From the IMG/VR virus record IMGVR_UViG_3300043777_000173, positions 1 to 64,000 of that record: DNA of 64,000 bases. One strand, written 5' to 3'. A model generated the notes under the pieces. The model worked only from the letters and a program-made list of their open reading frames with translations, did not search any database and was not told the origin of the DNA. Positions 15,028 to 24,503 of this stretch are shown one piece after another. Both the position numbers and the translations under genes were made by a program. The stretch is from a virus. Within the stretch, counting starts at the first letter, position 1; the number at the start of each line of letters is the position of its first letter.

Positions 15028-18000
15028 GAAAAGTTGCCTTGCTTGTCGGTGTTGCGCTCTTGGGTCTGCCTACTTTCGCCGCAACCTACTATGTGGCTGC
15101 CACTGGCGCGGATACGAATAACGGCACCAGCAAGGCGACTCCCTGGCTGCACGCTCCCGGCATGAGCACCTGTACGAGCCTTTGCAGTTCCACGACGATC
15201 AACGCAGGCGACTCTATCATCTTCCGGGGCGGAGACACATGGCACTTTGGTGACAACACGCAAGTGCCATTCGCGGGATTCCAGAGCAACGCCTGGGCGT
15301 TCTCGCGCTCGGGAAGTTCCACTAGTTGCCAACTGAATGCTGCTGCGGGCGCAATTGTCACCACGACTTGCATTTATATCGGAGTCGATCAGACTTGGTT
15401 TGCAGGCGGATCGTGGACCAGACCTGTCTTTAACTTCGACAATCCCGTTACCACTACGAGCCCAGCTTCATGCACGTTCGACGACACGACGCTCAATCCT
15501 ATCCATTTCAATGCCAGTTACGTGATCGTGGATAATCTTGAAATCTTCGGCTTCTGCTCCAACTCAACGACCACGTTCAGCAATCTGATTGCGTTCTCCA
15601 ACGGAAATCTGCAATGGGAGTGGAAGAACTCCTACGTCCATGGGTACATGCTGGGGCAAACCTGCACCAGCAGCGGCGGAGCCGACTGCGACGAATACTG
15701 GGTGTTCGGCGGATTCACTTCGATCAGCAGTTACTACCGCATCGATCACAACGTCTTCGACAACTCGGACGGGACGTATGGTGGATCGGGGAACAAAGCA
15801 TCGCTCGGAGTGTGGAATATTGGCGGGATGCAATTTGACCACAACGTCTTGAACTACGTTTCCAACGGCCTTAAATTCCGCGCGATGTTGATGGTAGATG
15901 ATAACCTTTTCAACAACATCTTTGAACCGGTGGTCGGTGGCACTCACGGCAACATCATTGAATATGCCGGAACCGGGCAGGTTTATCCGCTCTCGACTTA
16001 CTACTTTAACAACCTCACGCTCTGTTCGTCCGGGCCTTCGAATATTGGAGAGTCGCTGGACATGTATCCAGGTTCCTCTGGGTCGGGGAAAGTCGGCTAC
16101 ATCTTCAACAATATCTCTAACTGTAACTACGGTGGTGGCACCGGCACCAATTGCTACATGATCGAGGGCGATGGTGGAAATGGCGGTCCAGGCAATACGC
16201 AATTTTTCAACAATACGCAGGACTTCCAATGTATGATGCGGAGTCTGCGCGGCAGCTCCACGGGCATCTATCAGAACAACCACTTTGTCGGGTACTCGCC
16301 GTCTGGAGCGATTGGAAACTTCTCCTCGATGACGGTGGCCACAGACAACGGCAACGAAATATGGCAGACCACCGGAGCGGCCTGTGGATCGGTAGCGACG
16401 AACTACGCTCCAACCTCTAACTCATGTGCTACGGTCGGCGCTGGAGCCAATCTGACTTCAACCCTCTGCGCCGGAATGGACAATGCGACGGCGAGTGCGG
16501 CCTGCAAGAATAGCTATGGCGGGGTGACCTACAACACTAGTAACCACACGGCGGTGGACAACTCCATAGTGGCCCGACCCACATCCGGTTCGTGGGACTC
16601 CGGTGCCTATGAGTTTCTCCCGCCTTGTAGCGGTGCGAATGGCCCTTGCCCTGGCTACACCGCTTATCAAGGAACGATCATCGTGCAACCCCCCACGACT
16701 CCTAATATGGGGGCTGTTTTAAATAGTGGCCTAGTTTATCGCGATTCTTCCTACCCCAGCGGGATAGCCCCTGCGGTTGTTCGTTGCACAGATCAGTCGA
16801 TCGATCCCCAAACTCCCTTCAGTAATCAGAACAAACACGCAGGGTTAGGAGGATCGGGAGATGCAGCCCAAATGTTTGCGGCTGACGATCATTTAATGGG
16901 ATTTGGGGCCAGTGGGGGGAAATATTATCTTATTCATTTCAATACTTACACCTTAATATGCGGTGATCCTACCACAGGATTCGCGATCACAGCCAACAAG
17001 AACCTCACTAATCCAGGTTCGTCCGGAGTGGCGTACAACTTTGGCAACGGTAGTTTTGACTGGACCAACCCCCTTGTATATTACGCGATGGGGGCAGGTT
17101 CGGACACGACCAATGCACAGATCACGAAATACACCTTTAATTCCAGTGATCAGTTTACAGTTACCTCGCCATATATAGACTTTTCTTTTGGTATCCCGTT
17201 AGGAGCGCAGGCTCCAGCATGGCAGGCAACCCACGCCTACTCTGCTGGCGACTATATTTCATTTACCTTCGCAGAGCCAGACTGGGTAGCATCAAATGCG
17301 TACTCGACGTTAGGGACGTTAATTGTACCGCTGCTTAACAACTTCTACAACTGTGCCTTCAAGTTAACCACTACCGGCACTTCCTCCATTTCAGCTTCCG
17401 AGCCTATCTGGAGTACATCAGGACAAGGTGGGTGCGTGTCAGCCTCACAGAATGTCATCAATGATAATACAGCCAAATGGCGGAATATCGGGGCTGGACC
17501 CATCTTCACGTATCAAAACATCGGATCGAGCGGCAACTCAGGAGGCAGTACTCCTGCCTTCAGTCCTAATATGTTTTCCGCCGCCGCCGATGCTAACGGG
17601 GTGAACTGGGAGAATACGGGGGTCACGACCAGTCCCGCATGGAGTAATCCCTCGGGTGTGTCAGCGGACTCAACGCGCTTTGCCTTCGGCTTCTCCACGA
17701 ACGAGTACGGGACCACAGGGAGTTACACTTCTTACAATGGTGATCAGGGCACTGGAGTCTATGCCGTCGCCTACAGTACCACCCTTAACCAATTTTTCTT
17801 GCTTAATACCGCTACTGGGTGGGTGAGTTCCACCACCTGCACAGGGGGATCAGGTTACAACTGCGCAGGTGGCACGCTCAGCAAGCTTACTGGGCAGGGG
17901 ACGGTTACAGCCATCACCTCCGGTCCTTGCGGATACTTCCTCCATAACGTCAAGGGAAGTTCGCATCTCGACTATGTGACGGCTGCGCAGAATGGATTGA

Positions 18001-19025
18001 TCCCCGGCTCCAGCGGAAGCTGCCTGGGCACCGGTGCGATCTGGCAACCGTTTACAACCTTTAACAGCACAACCACTTTGCAATCGCTGCCCTACGGCCT
18101 CAACCACTGGGCCATGATGGATCATACAGTGTTCGCTTTAACTCAACATGCCGGGGTCCTAGGTGGCTTCTCTGGGGGCGCGTATTCCGACCTGCTCCCA
18201 CTCGCCAACCCCAACGGCACAGCAGTGACTAGCTGGCAGATGGGGTACGCCGGAGGGAGCTGGGTTGGTACCCCATTAACACTCAACTGCGACATTAATG
18301 GGACGTGGTTTCCGGGTGATACTAACCCAACCTGTTCTTATGGCAATGCTTACGATGCCCACCCCGGTGCGCAAGTCACCTACGACGCCACCTATAGTGA
18401 TATCACTCCAGTGTGTGGAACGATTTATAACGTCGCTACCCTCGCGCCCCCGCCAGTGGCCGCCTATCAGGGGGAGGAAGTTTGCATTTCCTCAACGCCT
18501 ACCTGGTTATTTGGCGCGCCTATCCCAGCTTGGCGGACGTGGCGCTTTACACATAATTTCAATACAGGAGGTTCGAGCGACTTCGACGTGCAGTTTGACA
18601 TCAGCCAACTTTCCGGCGACGGTAAGTACCTAGCTTTCACGTCCGACTGGATGTGCACACTGGGAAACACAAACGGCACCACGACGGGAACCCTGTGTGC
18701 AGCACCCTTTGTTTCCGGTACGGTTTACGCATTAGGTCAGAGCGTCAACCCGTTCTCCTCAACCGGGGGGTCGGGCACGAATTACAACGTTTGGTCAGTT
18801 ACCTCCTGTGGAACTGGATGTATAGCCGCTACCGGAACTGCATGGGTAGTATGCAACTCGGGGAATGTGGGAACTAATCTGACGGACGGAAATGGGCAAA
18901 CAGTTTGGACGTGCCAGGGAGTGTCAAACGGTAAGGGGGACGTATTTATTGTACAATTGTTCGCCGGAACCGGTTCGCAGGTCAACCCGCCGTTCCTGTT
19001 ACCGCCGGGCAGTACAATTCAATAG
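15012..19025 (+). CDS. Giant secreted beta-helix protein, 1337 aa
   Basis: Start chosen at the ATG that begins a signal peptide (MPTLLRKVALLVGVALLG); a frame opening at 14904 only adds shadow sequence. After cleavage comes ATYYVAATGADTNNGTS and a region with repeated NN/DN-rich turns (roughly 30-560), typical of right-handed parallel beta-helices such as polysaccharide lyases. The remaining ~700 residues are Gly/Thr/Ser-rich strands. A capsule- or polysaccharide-acting spike or secreted enzyme is plausible; no catalytic site can be assigned. Confidence 0.65.
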   Translation: MPTLLRKVALLVGVALLGLPTFAATYYVAATGADTNNGTSKATPWLHAPGMSTCTSLCSSTTINAGDSIIFRGGDTWHFGDNTQVPFAGFQSNAWAFSRSGSSTSCQLNAAAGAIVTTTCIYIGVDQTWFAGGSWTRPVFNFDNPVTTTSPASCTFDDTTLNPIHFNASYVIVDNLEIFGFCSNSTTTFSNLIAFSNGNLQWEWKNSYVHGYMLGQTCTSSGGADCDEYWVFGGFTSISSYYRIDHNVFDNSDGTYGGSGNKASLGVWNIGGMQFDHNVLNYVSNGLKFRAMLMVDDNLFNNIFEPVVGGTHGNIIEYAGTGQVYPLSTYYFNNLTLCSSGPSNIGESLDMYPGSSGSGKVGYIFNNISNCNYGGGTGTNCYMIEGDGGNGGPGNTQFFNNTQDFQCMMRSLRGSSTGIYQNNHFVGYSPSGAIGNFSSMTVATDNGNEIWQTTGAACGSVATNYAPTSNSCATVGAGANLTSTLCAGMDNATASAACKNSYGGVTYNTSNHTAVDNSIVARPTSGSWDSGAYEFLPPCSGANGPCPGYTAYQGTIIVQPPTTPNMGAVLNSGLVYRDSSYPSGIAPAVVRCTDQSIDPQTPFSNQNKHAGLGGSGDAAQMFAADDHLMGFGASGGKYYLIHFNTYTLICGDPTTGFAITANKNLTNPGSSGVAYNFGNGSFDWTNPLVYYAMGAGSDTTNAQITKYTFNSSDQFTVTSPYIDFSFGIPLGAQAPAWQATHAYSAGDYISFTFAEPDWVASNAYSTLGTLIVPLLNNFYNCAFKLTTTGTSSISASEPIWSTSGQGGCVSASQNVINDNTAKWRNIGAGPIFTYQNIGSSGNSGGSTPAFSPNMFSAAADANGVNWENTGVTTSPAWSNPSGVSADSTRFAFGFSTNEYGTTGSYTSYNGDQGTGVYAVAYSTTLNQFFLLNTATGWVSSTTCTGGSGYNCAGGTLSKLTGQGTVTAITSGPCGYFLHNVKGSSHLDYVTAAQNGLIPGSSGSCLGTGAIWQPFTTFNSTTTLQSLPYGLNHWAMMDHTVFALTQHAGVLGGFSGGAYSDLLPLANPNGTAVTSWQMGYAGGSWVGTPLTLNCDINGTWFPGDTNPTCSYGNAYDAHPGAQVTYDATYSDITPVCGTIYNVATLAPPPVAAYQGEEVCISSTPTWLFGAPIPAWRTWRFTHNFNTGGSSDFDVQFDISQLSGDGKYLAFTSDWMCTLGNTNGTTTGTLCAAPFVSGTVYALGQSVNPFSSTGGSGTNYNVWSVTSCGTGCIAATGTAWVVCNSGNVGTNLTDGNGQTVWTCQGVSNGKGDVFIVQLFAGTGSQVNPPFLLPPGSTIQ

Positions 19026-19047
19026 TAAACGAAAAGGAAACATTTAA

Positions 19048-19470
19048 ATGATACGTTTCACTCAATCGCTCTTGGTTGCCGTTTTTGTCACCTTCACCAC
19101 CGCTTACTCCTGTTCACAGAACGGGCCGACCGCTCCCTCGGTAATCCTAACCTGGGTACAATCCACTACGCCGGGGGTTACAGCCAATTGTGTTTACAGA
19201 GGCACGGTTACTGGAGTGTATACGATGCCAGCCTTGTTCTGCTCAACTACCGCGACTACCACTTATACCGACTTGAGCGTGACACGCGGGACCACATACT
19301 TCTATGCGGTTACGGCGCAAGTAGGAAAGTCAGAGAGCGGATACTCCAACGAAGTTAAGGCCCCGGTACCTGTGCTAGCCCCGCCGACCGGAACCAACTC
19401 CCAGGAGACTAAACTAGTCATGCCGCTACCAGATCGTAATCGCATTTACTTAAGCGCCACGGTTAATTAA
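19048..19470 (+). CDS. Secreted fibronectin type III protein
   Basis: 140 aa: signal peptide (to about residue 22) then one FN3-like domain. SVILTWVQS and TYFYAVTAQVGKSESGYSNE are the usual first strand Trp and the YxxxV...ESxYSNE ending. FN3 domains mediate carbohydrate or surface binding in phage and secreted enzymes. Third secreted product in a row. Confidence 0.75.
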   Translation: MIRFTQSLLVAVFVTFTTAYSCSQNGPTAPSVILTWVQSTTPGVTANCVYRGTVTGVYTMPALFCSTTATTTYTDLSVTRGTTYFYAVTAQVGKSESGYSNEVKAPVPVLAPPTGTNSQETKLVMPLPDRNRIYLSATVN

Positions 19471-19481
19471 CGGAGTATTAC

Positions 19482-19772
19482 ATGCCTGTTCTTCAAGAAA
19501 CTTTAGGAATTCCCCCGAGTCCTAATATTGCCAACAATAAGGTTGCCTATACAACCTTCGGGTATGGTCCCTCCACTGACACTAGTATTGTTCAAAGTTT
19601 CAACCAACAAGGATTGACTTGCTGGTTCAAAGACGCTCCGGTCGTTACAGCCTCTGGCCATCCAATCGCCACTCGCGCTGATGGGGCTCTTTGGGATGCG
19701 GCCGCAGGCAATTATGTTTCAATTCAAAACACTTCAATTGGCACTGTAGGCTCCGCCAAGAACGGTCAATAA
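19482..19772 (+). CDS. DGxLWDxTxG-family virion protein E
   Basis: 96 aa; GHPIATRADGALWDAAAGNY is nearly the same as in protein A (9357), and the C-terminus (SIQNTSIGTVGSAKNGQ) also matches A. It sits 9 kb away from the tandem set, between secreted proteins and the lectin-like protein. Probably serves as an adaptor or decoration next to it. Confidence 0.65.
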   Translation: MPVLQETLGIPPSPNIANNKVAYTTFGYGPSTDTSIVQSFNQQGLTCWFKDAPVVTASGHPIATRADGALWDAAAGNYVSIQNTSIGTVGSAKNGQ

Positions 19773-19773
19773 G

Positions 19774-20847
19774 ATGGCCTATCAATTTGCAGACGGCTTC
19801 GATAATTTCGGCAACACATATAGCTATACGTCTGGCTATCCCTGGACCTTAGTAACCACAACTGGGGGCGCGTGTAATACTACCACCGCCAATGTTCGTT
19901 TCGCGGCCCCTGGTAGCTTGCCTGGCGCGGCCATGGTTATTGCCGCTGGCTCCGGTCTTACCCAGAATCTTTTGGGTACTCCAAGTACCCTAATCGTGGG
20001 GTTTGGAGTTTATGTCGCGAACTTGCCTGCGTCAGGATACTACCCGCTAGTAGCCTTTGCGGATACTGGAACGGCGCAGTGTTCCCTGTCTGTGAATGCC
20101 AATGGAGCATTACAATTCGTTCGGGGTTATTCGACAGCACTTATCGGTACGGCCTCTGCCAATGGAACCATCGCGCCAAATACCTGGTATGGTCTTGCGA
20201 TGCAAATCACTTTTAGTGGTTCGGCCGGAACCGCTTCTTTGTATGTAAATGGGTCCGCAACTCCGGCCATCAACTCCATCAGTTTGAACAATATTGCGAC
20301 GGCGAACGCCTACGCCACCCAAGTCAAATTAGGTTTCACGACTCTTGGAACTGGCAGTTCCGCGATCATAACTTGCGATGACTTCTATTGCTTCGATTCG
20401 ACCGGGGCATTTAACAACTCTTTGGTAGGTAGCGATGCTCGCATCTTAACCAAGATGCCCGCGAGCGCCGGGAACTATACTAACTGGACGCCTAATGGTC
20501 TAGGAAGCAACTTCCAAAACGCGGCGGTAGAACCCCCAAGTACCTCGGACTATAATGCCAATAACACTCCTGGCACCAAAGATTCCTATATTACGCAGAG
20601 CGCAAGCTTGGCGGTCGCCCCATATCTAGTGCTTGGGCGAGCCTCATTGGAGCGCGACGATGCTGGTCCTCATACCCCTGGATTATTCGTTCGGAGCGGA
20701 TCAACGGATAGTGCAGGTGTTACCACTCCGGCCTTGAGTTCCTCCTACGCCTTCTATGACGCAGTGTTTACAGTTGATCCCTCCACTAGCACGGCCTGGA
20801 CTGGACCCGGAGCTGACAACGCACAAATCGGAATCATCGAGGGTTAA
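19774..20847 (+). CDS. LamG/concanavalin-like virion protein
   Basis: 357 aa. Residues ~1-210 fit a jelly-roll lectin (FGVYVANLPASGYYPLVAF, NTWYGLAMQITFSGSAG, SLYVNGS, VKLGF, CDDFYCFDS), as in phage tail proteins of the LamG/ConA type. The C-terminal part is a separate beta domain. Likely binds host surface glycans. Confidence 0.75.
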   Translation: MAYQFADGFDNFGNTYSYTSGYPWTLVTTTGGACNTTTANVRFAAPGSLPGAAMVIAAGSGLTQNLLGTPSTLIVGFGVYVANLPASGYYPLVAFADTGTAQCSLSVNANGALQFVRGYSTALIGTASANGTIAPNTWYGLAMQITFSGSAGTASLYVNGSATPAINSISLNNIATANAYATQVKLGFTTLGTGSSAIITCDDFYCFDSTGAFNNSLVGSDARILTKMPASAGNYTNWTPNGLGSNFQNAAVEPPSTSDYNANNTPGTKDSYITQSASLAVAPYLVLGRASLERDDAGPHTPGLFVRSGSTDSAGVTTPALSSSYAFYDAVFTVDPSTSTAWTGPGADNAQIGIIEG

Positions 20848-21321
20848 TTGTCAGTTCGATTAAATCAAGAAGCATTTGAGATTCTAGTAAGGTCGGTATC
20901 CTCCTCTGGAGGCAATGTCCGGCTCAATCAATATGCTCTCTTGTGCTTGGTTCCATCTAGCATTAACGCAGCCCAAGTTCAATTGATTGGCGGACCGTTT
21001 CAAGACCCCCTAGGCAACGCGCTCTCAAATGGTTACCTAGTTGCCAAGCTCCAGCATGATGCGGTGGCACTTAATAGTGGGCAGATTCTAGGCAACATCT
21101 CGGTTCACATTCCTTTGGACATCAATGGTTTTATCCGAGGCACGGTGACTGGAGCCCCGGTGTTCATCTGGCCCAACAACAGTCTCCTACCCGCAGGTGG
21201 TTCATATCTAATCTGGGCCTACTCTTCCACCAATCAACTCGCTTGGGACAATCCCCAAGTTCAGCAAGTGCTTTCCAGCCCGAATCCATTCAACGTTAAT
21301 GCTTGGATTCCCGGCCCCTAA
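20848..21321 (+). CDS. Virion-associated protein, 157 aa
   Basis: TTG start right after the lectin-like gene's stop. Contains GPFQDPLGNALSNGYLVAKL and an IWPNNSLLPAGGSYLIWAY ending, a pattern of carboxypeptidase-regulatory-like or fibre-linker domains (default, name, substitute loops). Coupled to the lectin gene, so possibly its partner. Confidence 0.6.
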   Translation: MSVRLNQEAFEILVRSVSSSGGNVRLNQYALLCLVPSSINAAQVQLIGGPFQDPLGNALSNGYLVAKLQHDAVALNSGQILGNISVHIPLDINGFIRGTVTGAPVFIWPNNSLLPAGGSYLIWAYSSTNQLAWDNPQVQQVLSSPNPFNVNAWIPGP

Positions 21322-21330
21322 AAGAGGACA

Positions 21331-23418
21331 ATGCAATATCAAACTCCATCAACCGCGCCGTTCGTCAGCACGTATGATGATCCGAACGCGGATATAACCA
21401 ATAAGGTGGTCTCACATCTGCGGAGGATGCGATACTTCCGGAAGCAATACGACCAGCGACGAGCTTATTTCTATAGACAGTATATAGGCCAGCGCGATCA
21501 GCGATTCTATCCCGATAACATTACTCCGCGTAGCAACACCTTCGTAACGTATCCATTCGCAAACGTCGAGGCCATCGTCGCCCGAGTCCTTGATGCCTAC
21601 TTCTCCTACGAAGATTGGTTTGAATGCAAAGGCCGATCCGCCCAAGATGAACCGGCCGCCGAAAAGATGCAGACGGTTCTCCTCCGTCTCCTAAAGCGTT
21701 CCGACTTCTGCAAGCATTTCGAATCACTCGTCCGCAACATCAGTATCTATGGTCACTCGGCCATGAAGGTAGACTGGGACTGGGATGTTGACACTGTTAC
21801 ATATTCTGAACCTATTCCGGCCATTGGCCCCGACGGTCAACCCATCGTTCAGCCTGCCATTGATCCAAATACAATGCAGCCTGTTATGCAGCCTGTTATC
21901 CTTGGTTATAGGCCTGCACAGAAACAAGTTCCACGAAATCGCCCTCGCTTCCTCCCTATTGATGTGTACGATCTTCTGGTTGATCCCGATGGGGGGATTG
22001 TCGCTCATCTTACCGAGCGAACTTTGGGGCAGATGATGAGGGAGCAGACGGCCAGCCTCCAAGCGGCCGCCCAAGACCCTTCGAAGCAGCCCCTGTATAT
22101 TCCCGAAGCGTTTGACACCTTAGTGAAGCGGGTTAGCAATAACGTCCGGCCTCCGGACGATCCGATGGACACAGTCATACGATTGGCGGAGCACTGGGAT
22201 GAGTACGCGCAAACACAATCAATCATTACTTACGGAGAAGATGCGGAAGCAATTAGCTGGAAAGACCTCCGAGCCTCGTACCGCGCCGCCGGATATAGTC
22301 CGTTTAAGCGGACCGTGTACGCGGGCGTCCCACTTCTATTGTACTCCGGGCCTATCCCCTTCATGCACAAGAAGTGTCCCATAGTAATGACCAACTTCAT
22401 TCGGCTGCCGAATGAAATCTTTGGACTTGGGGCAATCGAGATTATCTCGGACTTGACAGAAGGTATGTGCAAGTTCGTGAACATGATCACGGACAACTGG
22501 AACCTCGGCATCAATCATCGGTATGCCTTTGATACGAATGCGGATATTGACCACGAGGCCTTGAATAGTTTCAATACACCGGGCGGCAAGGTGCCTGTCG
22601 TAGGCGATCCATCCAAGGTCATCATGCCTCTCCCGTTCTTCACTCCATCCCCTGGAGACTACCAGATTCTGGAAGTCTACAAGATGTTGATTGAGAACAC
22701 ATCCGGTGTTAGTGACTTCTACTCGAAGGGGGTAGGGTCGCCTACAAACAACAAAACCGCCACCGGCATTAGCAGCGTAATGAACGAGTCGAACTTCCGA
22801 TTCAAGATGTTCATCCGGAATCTCGAACTTGAAATCCTCCAACCAGTCTTGACTATGTGTGCGAGCATGGTCCAACAATACATCTCCGACCCGATGGAAT
22901 TCCAGATCACCGGAGAGAATCCCACCATCAAAAAGTGGGTGGTTATGCAACCAGAGGAACTCATTGGTACGCTTGACTTTGATCTTGTTGCTGCGAATTA
23001 TGCAAGCAATCGCGTCGTGCGTCAACGCAATTTACTTGCGCTATTTAATCTGGCTTCTCAATCACCGTTCCTTAATCAGTATGAATCGCTCAAGGAACTC
23101 TTCAAGGCGTTCGAAGTAAGGAACGTAAACAAGCTTCTATTCACCCCGCCCCAGGTCCAAGCCATGCAAATGGCCGAGCAAGAGAAGAACGTCAAGATGA
23201 TGATGCTCGAAGCGATGATGGACGTAGAGGGTAAGGCGCGAATCGCTCAATCCAAACCTCAGACAACCACTGGCAAGGATGGCCGCCCGCGCAAGGCACA
23301 GTTCGAAGGTAAGATTCCGGGTGCTGGCCTGATGTCCCATATCAAGGACCTCGGCCAGTCGATGGGAGCTAACAGCCTCGGTCTAGAGGGCCTCGGGCAT
23401 TCCGGGGAGGGAGACTAA
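21331..23418 (+). CDS. Portal protein (podovirus type)
   Basis: 695 aa. N-terminal helical part with many aromatic/Arg residues (MRYFRKQYDQRRAYFYRQYI), a central wing/stem region (FIRLPNEIFGLGAIEIISDL, TATGISSVMNES) and a helical C-terminus ending in Met/Gln-rich barrel-like sequence. This follows the head-to-tail connector organisation of short-tailed phages. It forms the dodecameric DNA channel docking the terminase. Confidence 0.9.
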   Translation: MQYQTPSTAPFVSTYDDPNADITNKVVSHLRRMRYFRKQYDQRRAYFYRQYIGQRDQRFYPDNITPRSNTFVTYPFANVEAIVARVLDAYFSYEDWFECKGRSAQDEPAAEKMQTVLLRLLKRSDFCKHFESLVRNISIYGHSAMKVDWDWDVDTVTYSEPIPAIGPDGQPIVQPAIDPNTMQPVMQPVILGYRPAQKQVPRNRPRFLPIDVYDLLVDPDGGIVAHLTERTLGQMMREQTASLQAAAQDPSKQPLYIPEAFDTLVKRVSNNVRPPDDPMDTVIRLAEHWDEYAQTQSIITYGEDAEAISWKDLRASYRAAGYSPFKRTVYAGVPLLLYSGPIPFMHKKCPIVMTNFIRLPNEIFGLGAIEIISDLTEGMCKFVNMITDNWNLGINHRYAFDTNADIDHEALNSFNTPGGKVPVVGDPSKVIMPLPFFTPSPGDYQILEVYKMLIENTSGVSDFYSKGVGSPTNNKTATGISSVMNESNFRFKMFIRNLELEILQPVLTMCASMVQQYISDPMEFQITGENPTIKKWVVMQPEELIGTLDFDLVAANYASNRVVRQRNLLALFNLASQSPFLNQYESLKELFKAFEVRNVNKLLFTPPQVQAMQMAEQEKNVKMMMLEAMMDVEGKARIAQSKPQTTTGKDGRPRKAQFEGKIPGAGLMSHIKDLGQSMGANSLGLEGLGHSGEGD

Positions 23419-23720
23419 TGCTTAGATGCGTTTTGGGCGCTAAAGTTGCCGGCCCGAAGTATCTCGATCCATTTACCGGAAAGATCAGCACGGATCATTA
23501 CAACGTAACTTGGGTTCCGGAATCTGAATATCCCTTCCCACTCGTTACAAGCCGTTACCTTTTGGATTACGAAGTGGAGGGCGAGGGGTCCCATGTAGTC
23601 CTGATAAAAGACAAAGTAGTTAAAGTTGGAGCCTGGCAAGAATGTGTGGCGTGGGCCGAAAGGCCTAACCCCGTTCTATGCGAGGAGATTGGAGGTGCCA
23701 CTTGCCAAACACGACATTGA
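23418..23720 (+). CDS. Hypothetical protein, 100 aa, repeat in its tail
   Basis: Starts on the portal stop (TAATG). The body is beta-rich (DHYNVTWVPESEYPFPLV). The last ~17 residues are encoded by hairpin repeat copy 5, which reads NPVLCEE in this frame, so the C-terminus looks acquired by repeat insertion. Confidence 0.6.
   Translation: MLRCVLGAKVAGPKYLDPFTGKISTDHYNVTWVPESEYPFPLVTSRYLLDYEVEGEGSHVVLIKDKVVKVGAWQECVAWAERPNPVLCEEIGGATCQTRH
23665..23687 (-). repeat. Dispersed hairpin repeat, copy 5
   Basis: CTAACCCCG-TTCTATG-CGAGGAG on the plus strand, antisense to transcription, inside the 3' end of the 100-aa gene (frame NPVLCEE). A second, separate GGAGGT follows and initiates the next gene. 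Confidence 0.9.
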
Positions 23721-23929
23721 ACCGATTCTTGTCCTGCCAACCTGTCCGTATGGTTACAACCTTGTTGATGTCCATATTGATGATCACGGGCTTGTTGACA
23801 AAGCCCGCTGTCACGCAGCGGACGCAGACACGACCGAAGGTTCAGCTCGTGCCCACCTGTAGGGCTTCTGTAGCAGGATGGGCCTTCACAAGTCCAGGAG
23901 CATCGGGGGCCGACGTACAAGCGGTTTAA
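23702..23929 (+). CDS. Small membrane-anchored protein, 75 aa
   Basis: TTG start with GGAGGT five bases upstream. One hydrophobic segment (MVTTLLMSILMITGLLT, about residues 18-34) then a basic/polar domain. Size and topology resemble Rz-type or unknown envelope proteins, but the position after the portal does not help. Function unknown. Confidence 0.5.
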   Translation: MPNTTLNRFLSCQPVRMVTTLLMSILMITGLLTKPAVTQRTQTRPKVQLVPTCRASVAGWAFTSPGASGADVQAV

Positions 23930-23958
23930 CCGCGTGGTCGGTCGCCCCAGAGGATTAT

Positions 23959-24078
23959 ATGCAGAACATGGGATTGGCGGATTTTCTAGACATAGCGGCC
24001 TTGGTGTCCCAAGTGATCCAAGGGATAGCGTTATGTATAATTGCCATTACCCTCCTTGCAAAGAACGGGGTTAGATAG
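23959..24078 (+). CDS. Small membrane protein, 39 aa
   Basis: ATG with AGAGGA upstream. A single hydrophobic helix (IAALVSQVIQGIALCIIAIT) followed by LLAKNGVR, the last residues encoded by hairpin repeat copy 6. The repeat therefore supplies the C-terminus; the same LLAKNGV string occurs at the end of the phosphatase at 28291. Confidence 0.5.
   Translation: MQNMGLADFLDIAALVSQVIQGIALCIIAITLLAKNGVR
24051..24074 (+). repeat. Dispersed hairpin repeat, copy 6
   Basis: CCTCCTTG-CAAAGAA-CGGGGTTAG; the stem keeps pairing through G-U at the changed position. Inside the 39-aa gene, where loop CAAAG avoids the TAG that CATAG would create in this frame. Confidence 0.85.
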
Positions 24079-24086
24079 AGGAGATA

Positions 24087-24476
24087 ATGAACTTATTCAA
24101 GAGGGAAACTGACCATGTCTACCACGTTGTGGAGTATGATCGAAACACAAAACTCCCAGAACTTACTGGAGACCTACGGGAGTCACTTAAAACCTTGGCC
24201 CTTCTCCCGGCCTTCCAATATCTCATGCAACGTTTCCGAGTCAAGAAGGCTGCCATGGAGTCCACTCTCCGCGAGGGCTTCAAGCTCGACGAGCAGCAGC
24301 TTCGTTACTGCCAGGCGGGAATCTACTGGGCAGGCGAGATCGAACGTGACATCCAGGCTTTAACGCAGGAGCAGCCACAACGCCGCCCTGCCAAGATCGA
24401 CGAGCTAGAGGAATTCAAGCGAATCTCCTCGGCGATTAATCTCGTTGGTCAGCAAGAACTCACTTTACAAGAGTGA
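24087..24476 (+). CDS. Hypothetical morphogenesis protein, 129 aa
   Basis: Strong GAGGAG just before the ATG. Helical protein with charged C-terminus (RRPAKIDELEEFKRISSAIN). Located between portal and scaffold; such small helical proteins are common in podovirus head operons, function unknown. Confidence 0.65.
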   Translation: MNLFKRETDHVYHVVEYDRNTKLPELTGDLRESLKTLALLPAFQYLMQRFRVKKAAMESTLREGFKLDEQQLRYCQAGIYWAGEIERDIQALTQEQPQRRPAKIDELEEFKRISSAINLVGQQELTLQE

Positions 24477-24503
24477 AATCCACAGCCCCACAAGGACTAA
24501 TCA

